Part shown: positions 23,976-32,919 of the stretch, one piece after another
Position numbering within the stretch: the stretch's first letter is position 1
How the letters are laid out: each line of letters begins with the position of its first letter
DNA from: Corynebacterium glyciniphilum AJ 3170
Lineage (GTDB): Bacteria; Actinomycetota; Actinomycetes; Mycobacteriales; Mycobacteriaceae
Assembly: GCF_000626675.1 (NCBI RefSeq)
Contig: NZ_CP006842.1
Span: 3,100,001 to 3,164,000 of the forward strand
Length of the DNA: 64,000 nucleotides
Direction of reading: 5' to 3'
Translations under genes and position numbers: made by a program
Notes under the pieces: model-generated
Seen by the model: only the letters and a program-made list of their open reading frames with translations
Told to the model about the DNA's origin: nothing
The model's database searches: none

Positions 23976-26570
23976 CTACCCCTCGTGCGCGACCGACTCG
24001 ATGGACAGCGCGTCCGCAGTCGGGTCGGCGGCACCGGAGGCGTCGCGCGGCAGGTCCACCTTCACGGTGTCCCCGTCACGGACCTCGCCGGCCAGCAGCT
24101 TCTTGGCCAGCGCGTCCCCGATCGCCTTCTGGATCAGGCGGCGCAACGGCCGGGCACCGTAGGCCGGTTCGTAGCCGCGCTCGGCAAGCCACACCTTAGC
24201 GTCCTCGGTGACCTGCAGCTCCAGGCGTCGTGCAGCGAGTCGCTCGGCAAGCTGCGCGACCTGGATCTCCACGATGGAGGTCAGCTGCTCGGCCGACAGG
24301 GCGTCGAAGATGACCACGTCATCCAACCGGTTGATGAACTCCGGCTTGAACGCGGCCTTCACTGCGTTCATGACCTGCTCATCGGAGCCACCGGCGCCGA
24401 GGTTCGAGGTGAGGATCAGGATGGTGTTGCGGAAGTCCACCGTCCTGCCCTGGCCGTCGGTCAGACGTCCTTCGTCCAGGACCTGCAGCAGCACGTCGAA
24501 GACATCCGGGTGCGCCTTCTCCACCTCGTCGAACAGCACCACCGTGTAGGGGCGGCGCCGCACGGCCTCGGTCAGCTGGCCACCGGCGTCGTAGCCGACG
24601 TATCCGGGAGGTGCGCCGACCAGGCGGGCCACGGAGTGCTTCTCGCCGTACTCCGACATGTCGATGCGGACCATGGCGTGCTCATCGTCGAAGAGGAACT
24701 CCGCCAGGGACTTCGCCAGCTCGGTCTTACCGACACCGGTCGGTCCAAGGAAGAGGAAGGACCCGGTGGGACGGTCCGGGTCGGCGACACCGGCCCGGGC
24801 ACGACGCACCGCATCCGACACCGCGGTCACGGCCTCGTCCTGGCCGACAACACGTCCGCCGAGGACCTTCTCCATGGCCAGCAGCTTCTCGGTCTCACCC
24901 TCCAGCATCTTGCCGGCGGGCACACCGGTCCACGCGGAGACGACCTCGGCGATGGTGTCGGGGGTGACCTCCTCGGTGAGCATGCGCTGCTCCTCGGCCT
25001 GGGCAGCCTCGTACTCGGCCTCGCCGACCTGCTTCTCGAGCTCCGGGATACGGCCGTAGCGCAGTTCGGCGACACGGGCGTAGTCCCCGTCGCGCTCGGC
25101 TATCTCGGACTCGGTGCGCAGGTTGTCGAGTTCCTCCTTCAGTTCACGTAGCCGGTCGATAGACCCGCGCTCGTTCTCCCAGCGTGCCATGAGCCCGTTG
25201 AGCTTCTCGCGCTCGTCCTCGAGCTCGGCACGCAGCTTGACCAGGCGATCCTTGGAGGCGTCGTCGGTTTCCTGGCTCAGCGCCATCTCCTCGATCTCGA
25301 GGCGACGGACGATGCGCTCGGAATCGTCGATCTCCTCGGGACGCGAGTCGATCTCCATGCGCAGCCGGGACGCGGCCTCGTCGACCAGGTCGATGGCCTT
25401 GTCCGGCAGGAACCGGCTGGTGATATACCGGTCCGACAGGGAGGCCGCGCTGACCAGCGCGGAGTCCTGGATGCGGACGCCGTGGTGCACCTCGTAGCGT
25501 TCCTTGAGACCGCGCAGGATACCGACGGTGTCCTCCACGGTCGGCTCGCCGACATAGACCTGCTGGAAACGACGCTCCAGGGCGGCGTCCTTCTCGATGT
25601 ACTTGCGGTACTCGTCGAGAGTGGTCGCGCCGACGAGGCGGAGTTCACCGCGGGCGAGCAGCGGCTTGATCATGTTGCCGGCATCCATGGCGGATTCACC
25701 GGTGGCACCGGCACCGACGATGGTGTGCAGCTCGTCGATGAAGGTGACGACCTCTCCCTCGGCCTCCTTGATCTCGTCGAGGACGGCCTTGAGGCGTTCC
25801 TCGAACTCGCCGCGGTACTTCGCGCCGGCAACCATGGAACCCAGGTCGAGGCTGATCAGCTTCTTGCCGCGTAGTGACTCAGGGACGTCGCCGGCGACGA
25901 TGCGCCGGGCCAGTCCCTCGACGATGGCGGTCTTGCCTACGCCGGGCTCACCGATGAGGACGGGGTTGTTCTTCGTACGCCGGGACAGCACCTGGACCAC
26001 GCGGCGGATCTCCTGGTCACGTCCGATGACGGGGTCGATCTTGCCTTCGCGGGCCCGGGCGGTGAGGTCGGTGGAGTACTTCTCCAACGCCTGGAACTGG
26101 CCTTCCGGCTCCTCGGTCGTGACCTTGCGGTTGCCGCGCACGGACTCGAACGCCCCACGGATGGCCTCGAAGGTGCCACCGCGGGTGTGCAGGGCCTTGG
26201 CAGCCTCGGAGTCTCCCTTGGCGATGCCGGCCAGCAGTACCTCGGTGGAGACGTAGGAGTCGCCGAGTTCTTCGGCGAGTTCCTGGGCCGCGGTGAGGGC
26301 GTTCAGGGCATCCCGGTTGAAGTTCGGGTTGGCCATGCCGGACCCGGACGCCTGCGGGTAACCGGCGACAAGGTCGCGGGCGTCACGCAGGACGTCGTCG
26401 GCGTCGACGCCGGCCGCCTGCAGGACGGGGCGGGCGATGGAGTCCTCCTGGTCGAGGATCGCCACGAGGAGGTGGGCCGGACGGATGTCCGGGTTCCCGT
26501 TGGCGCTGGCGGACTGCAGTGCCGCCTGCATCGCCTCCTGGGTACGGGTAGTGGGGGTGAATCCGCTCAT
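23976..26570 (-). CDS. clpB: ATP-dependent disaggregase ClpB
   Basis: Hexameric AAA+ chaperone that, with DnaK/DnaJ, rescues aggregated proteins after heat stress. It has 864 residues, the standard length. In order: Clp N domain (1-145), first AAA module with Walker A GEPGVGKT (207-214), a long coiled-coil middle domain (about 400-525), second AAA module with GPTGVGKT (609-616), and the C-terminal D2-small domain. A clear AAGGAGA ribosome site precedes the ATG. A perfect HAIR operator for HspR lies 91 bases upstream; hspR itself is in this window at 57 kb. Confidence 0.98.
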   Translation of the reverse strand: MSGFTPTTRTQEAMQAALQSASANGNPDIRPAHLLVAILDQEDSIARPVLQAAGVDADDVLRDARDLVAGYPQASGSGMANPNFNRDALNALTAAQELAEELGDSYVSTEVLLAGIAKGDSEAAKALHTRGGTFEAIRGAFESVRGNRKVTTEEPEGQFQALEKYSTDLTARAREGKIDPVIGRDQEIRRVVQVLSRRTKNNPVLIGEPGVGKTAIVEGLARRIVAGDVPESLRGKKLISLDLGSMVAGAKYRGEFEERLKAVLDEIKEAEGEVVTFIDELHTIVGAGATGESAMDAGNMIKPLLARGELRLVGATTLDEYRKYIEKDAALERRFQQVYVGEPTVEDTVGILRGLKERYEVHHGVRIQDSALVSAASLSDRYITSRFLPDKAIDLVDEAASRLRMEIDSRPEEIDDSERIVRRLEIEEMALSQETDDASKDRLVKLRAELEDEREKLNGLMARWENERGSIDRLRELKEELDNLRTESEIAERDGDYARVAELRYGRIPELEKQVGEAEYEAAQAEEQRMLTEEVTPDTIAEVVSAWTGVPAGKMLEGETEKLLAMEKVLGGRVVGQDEAVTAVSDAVRRARAGVADPDRPTGSFLFLGPTGVGKTELAKSLAEFLFDDEHAMVRIDMSEYGEKHSVARLVGAPPGYVGYDAGGQLTEAVRRRPYTVVLFDEVEKAHPDVFDVLLQVLDEGRLTDGQGRTVDFRNTILILTSNLGAGGSDEQVMNAVKAAFKPEFINRLDDVVIFDALSAEQLTSIVEIQVAQLAERLAARRLELQVTEDAKVWLAERGYEPAYGARPLRRLIQKAIGDALAKKLLAGEVRDGDTVKVDLPRDASGAADPTADALSIESVAHEG

Positions 26571-26660
26571 CGTCAGTCTCCTTTTCTGCGTGTGCGTGCC
26601 GGTGTCTACTTTAGCGCGTTCGTGTCAACTTTCGCTTACGGTCATTCCAACGCCGTCAAT

Positions 26661-26681
26661 CTTGAGTCTGTTCCACTCAAG
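26661..26681. promoter_or_regulatory. HAIR operator (HspR-binding inverted repeat)
   Basis: CTTGAGT, seven bases, ACTCAAG: an exact match to the HspR-associated inverted repeat. It lies between clpB and the divergent globin/reductase-like gene. Repression of clpB by HspR is expected from the known actinobacterial heat-shock circuit. Confidence 0.93.
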
Positions 26682-26694
26682 TCGCCGTTATTGG

Positions 26695-26710
26695 TGTGAT
26701 GTGCATCACT
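26695..26710. promoter_or_regulatory. GlxR/CRP-like site
   Basis: TGTGATGTGCATCACT fits the cAMP-dependent GlxR pattern TGTGA-N6-TCACA at nine of ten fixed positions. It lies 41 bases before the start of the globin/reductase-like gene and near the clpB promoter. Confidence 0.6.
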
Positions 26711-26750
26711 TTCTATCGTCGGCCCGGACGATCTCCGTCGACATGCCACA

Positions 26751-27947
26751 ATGGTCTTCATGACACAGGAGAGGGGACGCACCACCGATCTCGGCGACCT
26801 GGCTTCGGCAGTGCAGGTCGCACGCGAGCGCATCGACAGCATCACCACACGTACCCGCACCCACTTCACCGCGCTCGCCACACCCCTTGTCCCCGACCAT
26901 TCCCCCGCCACCGCGGATGGTGTCGTCGCCCCACCGGCACCCGTCCCACGCGAGATGGTGCGCCGGGCTGTCCTGTACGCCTCGAACGGACTCACCGGCG
27001 ACCAGGCGGAGTTCACCACCGATCACACCGCATACCTGGCCTACCTCGGCCGCGACCTGCGTAAATTCGGCGTGACAATGCAGCACTACGAAGCCGCGGC
27101 CGAAGCTGCCGGTCGTGCAGCCTGCGAAGAATTCGGCTACCCCTATCCGGGGATCGACCTGACCTACCGACGTGCCGCCGAACTGGGCATTCCCGACGGC
27201 CTGACAGAGCTCCTGCAGGCCGTGGACAACGCCGTGCGCATCGTCGCGCTCGGTGCAGTCGAGGACGATGACGCTGGCGTCCCCGCCTCCCTGTCAGCGA
27301 CGGTACTCGACGTCGCACACCGCACCGCACAGACCACCGTCGTGCGCCTGCAGGCATCTTCCCCCGAGACCGGATGGGCCGGGCAGACACTGGAGGTCCG
27401 CATCCCCGCCGCCCCGAACGAGTGGCAGCAGTACGCCTCAGCACTACCCCCGAACCAGGCCGGCTACCTGGAATTCCACTGTCCCGCGGCCGCGGGTGAC
27501 CCCAGGGTCGGCGAGACCTGGGTCGTCGCCAACCCCACCGGAGGACTCGGCATTCCCACCGGCGACGACGCCCCCGCCGCAGTCGTCATGATCGCCGTCA
27601 ACGCAGGTCTCGCCGCCCTGCGTGCCCTGATCCTGGACGTGTCCGGCATGGACGACCCTCCGCCGGTCCACCTGTTATGGGGCACTGACACCTCGCGCGA
27701 CCTGCACGGACTCGACGACATGCGCGGCCTGGAACGTGGTTTCCCCTGGTTCAGCGCTACTCCCGTCGTTGCCGACGAGGACCACGTCACCGCCGCAGAG
27801 GCGGCGCTGGAATCCGTCCTGGACCCGGCCCACCGGGACAACACACTCGTCCTGGTCTCCGGGGAGGACCCCGCCACCGTCCGCGACCAGGTCCGCATCC
27901 TCACCGACGCCGGTGTCGACGCAGACCAGATCATCGCCGAGCCGTGA
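26751..27947 (+). CDS. Globin/flavoreductase-like protein of unknown function
   Basis: A 398-residue protein that I read as a degenerate flavohaemoprotein relative. Residues 65-180 resemble a globin half (RDLRKFGVTMQHYEAAAEAA) and the rest a ferredoxin-reductase-like half. The standard NAD(P)-binding motif is not clear, so activity is uncertain. It is divergent from clpB with HAIR and GlxR-like sites between, and its stop overlaps the GTG of the AraC gene. An ATG at 26760 is an alternative start. A broken paralogue lies at 42.3 kb. A role next to siderophore genes is plausible. Confidence 0.6.
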   Translation: MVFMTQERGRTTDLGDLASAVQVARERIDSITTRTRTHFTALATPLVPDHSPATADGVVAPPAPVPREMVRRAVLYASNGLTGDQAEFTTDHTAYLAYLGRDLRKFGVTMQHYEAAAEAAGRAACEEFGYPYPGIDLTYRRAAELGIPDGLTELLQAVDNAVRIVALGAVEDDDAGVPASLSATVLDVAHRTAQTTVVRLQASSPETGWAGQTLEVRIPAAPNEWQQYASALPPNQAGYLEFHCPAAAGDPRVGETWVVANPTGGLGIPTGDDAPAAVVMIAVNAGLAALRALILDVSGMDDPPPVHLLWGTDTSRDLHGLDDMRGLERGFPWFSATPVVADEDHVTAAEAALESVLDPAHRDNTLVLVSGEDPATVRDQVRILTDAGVDADQIIAEP

Positions 27948-28711
27948 CAGCCGCATCCCCTGTGCCACCCGCCATCATCACCGCCGGAGCGACAAACCCG
28001 CCGACCAGCTGGCCCACACACAGTCACGACTGCCATGAACTGGTGTGGGTTCGCCGTGGCGCGATGATCACCCGCGCCCACGACCGCATCTTCGCCGTCC
28101 CCGAGGGGCGCGGCATATGGATCCCCGCCGACACCGCACACTCCGGCGACGTGACCTCGGGGGTCACCCTCTACGGCACCCTCTTCTCCCCCGGGCACTC
28201 CCCCGAAGGCTTCACGCCACCGTCCGACGTGACCGTGGTGGCCATGAACCCCGTCCTCGAATCCTTACTCACCCACCTCGGGCAAGACACCCTGTCCGAG
28301 GGTGAACGACGCCGCGCCGAAGCTGTGGTCTTCGACGTCCTGCATCCCGTGACCACCCCACTGGACCTCCCCGTGCCCGACGACCCCCGCATCGCCCCCG
28401 TCGTCCGCGCACTACTGGCTGACCCCGGCGACCTCAGCGGGCTGGAGGCCTGGGCCAGACGGCTCGGCACGAGCGAACGCACCATCACCCGCGCCTTCCG
28501 TGAATCCACCGGCCTGCCCTTCGGACAGTGGCGCCTGACCCTGCGCATCCAACGGGCACTCACGATGCTCAGTGAGGGAACGCCCGTGCAAGACGTTGCC
28601 AGCGACCTCGGCTACGCCCAGACCAGCACGTTCATCGACACCTTCCGGCGGATGATGGGCACGACACCCGGCGCGTACCGGCCGGGCCACCACATCAGGG
28701 ATGTCCGCTAA
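27944..28711 (+). CDS. AraC-family transcriptional regulator
   Basis: A 255-residue regulator with an N-terminal cupin-like sensor domain (THSHDCHELVWVRRG and FAVPEGRGIWIPADTAH). Its C-terminal pair of helix-turn-helix motifs spans about residues 160-245 (LEAWARRLGTSERTITRAF and VASDLGYAQTSTFIDTFRR). The GTG start overlaps the previous stop (GTGA). It stands directly before the iron-box-controlled siderophore uptake genes, so it is probably a siderophore- or iron-related activator; RipA-type regulators under DtxR are the closest known analogy. Confidence 0.9.
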   Translation: MTAASPVPPAIITAGATNPPTSWPTHSHDCHELVWVRRGAMITRAHDRIFAVPEGRGIWIPADTAHSGDVTSGVTLYGTLFSPGHSPEGFTPPSDVTVVAMNPVLESLLTHLGQDTLSEGERRRAEAVVFDVLHPVTTPLDLPVPDDPRIAPVVRALLADPGDLSGLEAWARRLGTSERTITRAFRESTGLPFGQWRLTLRIQRALTMLSEGTPVQDVASDLGYAQTSTFIDTFRRMMGTTPGAYRPGHHIRDVR

Positions 28712-28771
28712 GCCGAACTTGATGTCCTGAAAACGAGATTGCGGACACGGGTTACGCTGCCCTACTCTTCT

Positions 28772-28790
28772 TGAGGTTAGGCTATGCCAT
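28772..28790. promoter_or_regulatory. DtxR-type iron box
   Basis: TGAGGTTAGGCTATGCCAT matches 14 of 19 positions of the DtxR consensus, with AGGTTAGGCTA exact. It lies 27 bases before the siderophore ATPase gene and is presumably the operator for the uptake operon. Confidence 0.75.
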
Positions 28791-28817
28791 CTCCCCTGAA
28801 GGATCACCAGCGCACCC

Positions 28818-29654
28818 ATGTCCACCCCATCTGCCCGCACCCTGGAGGGCGAACACCTCACCCTCGGCTACGGCAGATCCACGGTGATCCACGGCGTCTC
28901 CCTCATCCTCGAACCAGGCACCGTCACCGCACTCGTCGGGCCGAACGGTTCCGGGAAATCCACGTTGCTGCGCTCCCTGGCCCGTCTCCACCCCGTCAAC
29001 GACGGCACCGTCCGCCTCGACGGTGGCGACGTCTCCCTGCTCAGCCCCCGCGACGTCGCCACCCGCCTCACCCTCTTCTCCCAGTCCCGGCCCACCCCCG
29101 ACGGGCTGACCGTGCGCGAGATCGTCGGCTTCGGACGCCACCCGCACCGCCGCCGTTTCGCCGGGCTGAGCCCCGACGACCACACCAGTATCGACCATGC
29201 ACTGCAGGTCACCGGCATGGCAGACAAAGCTGACCGCAACGCCGGTGAACTCTCCGGCGGCGAAGTCCAACGCGCCTGGCTGGCCGCCTGCCTCGCCCAG
29301 GACACCGGCGTCATCCTGCTCGACGAACCCACCAACCACCTCGACCTGCGCTTCCAGACCGAGATCCTCGACCTCATCCGCGATCTCGCCGACGGACACA
29401 ACTCCACGCCCGTCGCCGTGGGCGTCGTCCTCCACGACCTCGACCACGCCCTGCGCGTCGCCGACAACCTCGTCCTGCTCACCGACGGCCGCGTCCTCGC
29501 GACCGGGCCGCCCCAGGACGTCCTGACCGCCGAGAACATCAGCACCGCCTACGACATCCCCGTTGACGTCGGCGTAGACCCCCGCACCGGCCGCCTGCGC
29601 ATCGACCCGATCGGACGACACCCTGACCGGGGACGCGTCCGGGCCACCCCCTGA
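28818..29654 (+). CDS. Iron-siderophore ABC transporter ATP-binding protein (FepC-like)
   Basis: A 278-residue ATPase of the iron-chelate uptake family. Walker A GPNGSGKST lies at 41-49, the signature is LSGGEVQRAWLA, and Walker B with D-loop is VILLDEPTNHLDLRF. The C-terminal GPPQDVLTAENISTAYDIPV is typical of FepC/FhuC. It is the first gene after a DtxR-like box and is followed 11 bases later by the binding-protein gene. It should energise the fused permease encoded downstream. Confidence 0.95.
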   Translation: MSTPSARTLEGEHLTLGYGRSTVIHGVSLILEPGTVTALVGPNGSGKSTLLRSLARLHPVNDGTVRLDGGDVSLLSPRDVATRLTLFSQSRPTPDGLTVREIVGFGRHPHRRRFAGLSPDDHTSIDHALQVTGMADKADRNAGELSGGEVQRAWLAACLAQDTGVILLDEPTNHLDLRFQTEILDLIRDLADGHNSTPVAVGVVLHDLDHALRVADNLVLLTDGRVLATGPPQDVLTAENISTAYDIPVDVGVDPRTGRLRIDPIGRHPDRGRVRATP

Positions 29655-29665
29655 AAGGACCACCC

Positions 29666-30826
29666 ATGCACCTCCGACGGTTACCCACCGCCGCCACCGC
29701 GCTCACCGCGGCCGTAGCCACAGCGACGCTCACCCTCGCCGCCTGCGGCACCACCGACACCGGCTCGTCTGATTCGTCCGACGCCGCCGGCGAGGCTCCC
29801 ACCTCCGGTGCCGCCGGCTGCGACGGCGACATCGAGACCAGCACCGATCCGGTCTCCATGACCGACGACCTCGGACGCACCGTGGAACTCGACAAACCCG
29901 CCAGCCGCGTCGCCGTCCTGGAGTGGCAGGAGATCGAGGACGCGATCAGCCTCTGCGTCGACCCGGTCGCCGTCGCCTCGCCCGACGACTACAGCACCTA
30001 CGTCAGCGCCGAGGCCCTGCCCGACGACGTCGTCAACGCCGGCGAGCGCGGTGAACCCGACCTCGACGCCATCTACGGTGCCGATCCCGACCTCATCATC
30101 GTCGAGGCGTTCAGCACCGACGACGCCGTGCTCACCCAGCTCGAGGAACGCGACGTTCCCGTCCTCGCCGTCAAGGGTGCCGACGCCGCTGACCAGATCG
30201 GCACCGTCAAGAACGTCCTCACCAAGATCGGTGAAGCCACCGGTCGCTCCGCCCGCGCCGAAGAGGTCAACAAGGAATTCGACGACCACCTCGCCGCCGC
30301 CCGCGACGACCTCGCGGACACCGTCGCCACCCTCAAGGACCGCGACGACTCCGACTTCCTCTACTTCGACGGCTGGGTCGAGAGCGGCAACCTGACCATC
30401 CGGCCCTACACCACTGGCGCATTGATGACCCAGCTCGGCGAGGAACTGGGCATGACCTCCGCCTGGACCGACGACATCAACGACTCCTACGGTGACGGTG
30501 GGGTGGATCCCTCCTACGGCCTCGCCCAGACCGACATCGAGGGCCTCACCGCCGTCGGCGACGCCAACCTCTTCTACACCGGCTCCCAGGGCGGCACCGA
30601 CGGCGCCGACGACTACGTCAAGGCCATGACCTCCAACCCGATCTGGAACAACCTGCCCGCCGTCAAGGACAACCGCACCCACGAGTTCCCCAATGACCTC
30701 TGGGCCGCCGGCGGTCCGCGTTCCTGCATCCAGCTGATCGACGCCTTCGTCGACGCCGTCACGGCTGTGGAGGCCGGGAGCGCCGGAGACAGCGGAGACA
30801 GCGGAGATACCGCCGAATCCAAGTGA
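29666..30826 (+). CDS. Iron-siderophore ABC transporter substrate-binding lipoprotein
   Basis: A 386-residue lipoprotein. The signal sequence ends in the lipobox ATLTLAAC. The mature part has a Ser/Thr/Asp-rich linker, then MTDDLGRTVELDKPASRVAVLEW, a FecB/FatB-type ligand domain. The C-terminal tail is a short Gly-Asp-Ser repeat. It lies between the FepC-like ATPase and the permease, whose GTG start overlaps its stop (GTGA). It should bind a ferric siderophore at the outer membrane face of the cell; the ligand is not predictable. Confidence 0.93.
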   Translation: MHLRRLPTAATALTAAVATATLTLAACGTTDTGSSDSSDAAGEAPTSGAAGCDGDIETSTDPVSMTDDLGRTVELDKPASRVAVLEWQEIEDAISLCVDPVAVASPDDYSTYVSAEALPDDVVNAGERGEPDLDAIYGADPDLIIVEAFSTDDAVLTQLEERDVPVLAVKGADAADQIGTVKNVLTKIGEATGRSARAEEVNKEFDDHLAAARDDLADTVATLKDRDDSDFLYFDGWVESGNLTIRPYTTGALMTQLGEELGMTSAWTDDINDSYGDGGVDPSYGLAQTDIEGLTAVGDANLFYTGSQGGTDGADDYVKAMTSNPIWNNLPAVKDNRTHEFPNDLWAAGGPRSCIQLIDAFVDAVTAVEAGSAGDSGDSGDTAESK

Positions 30827-32919
30827 GAAAGACCAGAACACCCCTCGCCCCGCTCGGCCTGATCGCCACCCTCATCCTGGCGATTGCCGGCGTAGGACTG
30901 TGGCACCTGACCCAGGGCACCTCCGGTCTCGGCATCCGCGACCTGCTCCTGCATGTCGTGGGACACCCGGACGCGCCCCGGGACGTCAACGGTGTGCCCG
31001 TCAGCAGTATCCTCTCCGGATCGCGGATACCCCGGCTGCTCGCCGGGGTCACGGTCGGCTTCGCCCTCGGCGTCGCCGGTATCCTCCTGCAGTCAGTCAC
31101 ACGCAACCAACTGGCCTCCCCCGACACCCTCGCGGTGACCGCTGGATCCTACGTCACCCTCACCGCAGTGGCGGCGTTCGGCATCAGCGTGCCGTTCTGG
31201 GCCTCCGGCCTGGTCGCCTTCGCCGGCGGCCTGGCCAGCGCCACCCTGGTACTGGCCCTCACCGGTGCAGGATCCGGCCGCGGCGGCTCCACCGGAACAA
31301 CCAAACTCATCCTCGCCGGCTCCGCGATAGCCATGGCCCTGGATGCGGTCACCGGCATGCTGCTGATCCTGTTCAGCCAGAACACCACCGGCCTGTTCGC
31401 CTGGGGATCCGGATCCCTGTCCCAGCTCAGTGTGGACGCCTCGGCCCGCGCGGTGCCGATCATCCTGCTCGGACTCGTCGCCGCGGTCGTGATGTCCCGC
31501 CGCCTCGACGTCCTCTCCCTCGGCGACGATGACACCGCCACCACCCTCGGCATCCCGGTCCGTGCCACCCGCGCCATCGCCGTGGTCATCGCGGTCCTGC
31601 TCACTGCCCTGTCCGTGACGGTCGCCGGCCCGCTGGGGTTCATCGGGCTGGGCGCACCGGTGCTCGCCCGGCTGCTTTCCACCCGCATCCGCGGCCTCCG
31701 CCACCACGCTGTGCTCATTCCCGTGACCGGTCTGATCGGCGCACTGATCGTCCTGTTGTCCGACGCACTGCTGCGTGCGGTCCTCGGCGCCGAGCAGGCC
31801 GCGTCGATCCCCACCGGCATCCCGACGTCGCTGCTCGGCGCGGTGGTCATCGTGATCCTCGCGATGCGCATGCGCGACCAGGGGGTGGTGCGTGCCGCCC
31901 GCGCCAATGCCGGCGCCCGCCGCGGGACTTTCACGCCCGCTCAGGCCCGGCGTCGCTTCCTGGTGGTGCTGTCCGTGGCCGTGGTCCTGCTGATCATCGC
32001 TGCGGTGGTGGGGCTGCTGGCCGGCAGTCTGTGGCTGAAGACCGGAGACATCGTCCTGTGGCTGCAGTCTTCCGCACCGCGGCTCGTGGACGGAGCGTTG
32101 GACGACCGGGCGCCACGGGTCCTCGCCGCGATCCTCGCCGGCGCCGCCCTCGGCCTAGCCGGTACCGCAGTGCAGGGGACGGTGCGCAACCCGCTGGCCG
32201 AACCCAGCCTGCTCGGCATCACCGCCGGTGCCGGTGTGGGTGCGGTGATCGCCGTGACCCTGGTGCCGTCCGGTGGACGCACCGCGCTGGTCATCTTCGC
32301 CCTCGTCGGTGGTCTCGCCACCTTCGCTCTGGTCACGTCGCTGGCCTGGCGCGGCGGGCTACTGCCGGACCGGTTCGTGCTCATCGGCATCGGCGTCGGC
32401 TACGGCCTGTCGTCGATCAGCACCTTCCTGCTGTTGCGGGCGAACCCCTACGACACCCCGCGGATCTTCACCTGGCTGTCCGGAACAACCTACGGCCGCA
32501 CCTTCCCCGACCTGGTACCGGTGGCGGTCGTCCTGGTGGTGGCGGTCACCTTGCTGTTCATCCTGCGACGGGACGTGGACCTGCTGTCCGTCGACGACGA
32601 CACCCCGCGCATCCTCGGGGTCTCGGTCACCGGCGCACGGCTGGCCCTGCTGACCATCGCGGCGGTGCTCGCCGCGGTCAGCGTGGTGGCGGTCGGTGTG
32701 GTCGGTTTCGTCGGCCTGGTGGCACCTCACCTCGCCCGTGCGTTGGTGGGTGCCCGCCACGACCGGGTGCTGCCGACCGCGATGGTTCTGGGCGCGCTGC
32801 TGGTGTGCATCGCCGATGCGGTGGGACGCTCTGTCATCGCGCCGTCGCAGGTGCCGGCCGGGCTCATGATCGCGCTGATCGGAGCTCCCTACTTCGTGTG
32901 GCTGATGCGTCGCGTGTGA
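30823..32919 (+). CDS. Fused FecCD-type siderophore permease
   Basis: A 698-residue membrane protein made of two tandem FecCD domains (about 1-345 and 370-698), each with about nine to ten helices, as in FhuB. Each half carries the LRLPR-like entry (SRIPRLLAGVTVG and DRAPRVLAAILAG), the NPLA-like motif, and a GPLGFIGL/GVVGFVGL loop that contacts the ATPase. One chain thus replaces the usual two permease subunits. The 3' end overlaps the convergent FAD gene by 56 bases. Confidence 0.94.
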   Translation: MRKTRTPLAPLGLIATLILAIAGVGLWHLTQGTSGLGIRDLLLHVVGHPDAPRDVNGVPVSSILSGSRIPRLLAGVTVGFALGVAGILLQSVTRNQLASPDTLAVTAGSYVTLTAVAAFGISVPFWASGLVAFAGGLASATLVLALTGAGSGRGGSTGTTKLILAGSAIAMALDAVTGMLLILFSQNTTGLFAWGSGSLSQLSVDASARAVPIILLGLVAAVVMSRRLDVLSLGDDDTATTLGIPVRATRAIAVVIAVLLTALSVTVAGPLGFIGLGAPVLARLLSTRIRGLRHHAVLIPVTGLIGALIVLLSDALLRAVLGAEQAASIPTGIPTSLLGAVVIVILAMRMRDQGVVRAARANAGARRGTFTPAQARRRFLVVLSVAVVLLIIAAVVGLLAGSLWLKTGDIVLWLQSSAPRLVDGALDDRAPRVLAAILAGAALGLAGTAVQGTVRNPLAEPSLLGITAGAGVGAVIAVTLVPSGGRTALVIFALVGGLATFALVTSLAWRGGLLPDRFVLIGIGVGYGLSSISTFLLLRANPYDTPRIFTWLSGTTYGRTFPDLVPVAVVLVVAVTLLFILRRDVDLLSVDDDTPRILGVSVTGARLALLTIAAVLAAVSVVAVGVVGFVGLVAPHLARALVGARHDRVLPTAMVLGALLVCIADAVGRSVIAPSQVPAGLMIALIGAPYFVWLMRRV

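Noticed and set aside
23985..25151. Plus-strand open frame opposite clpB
   Set aside because: Shadow of clpB with no recognisable motif.
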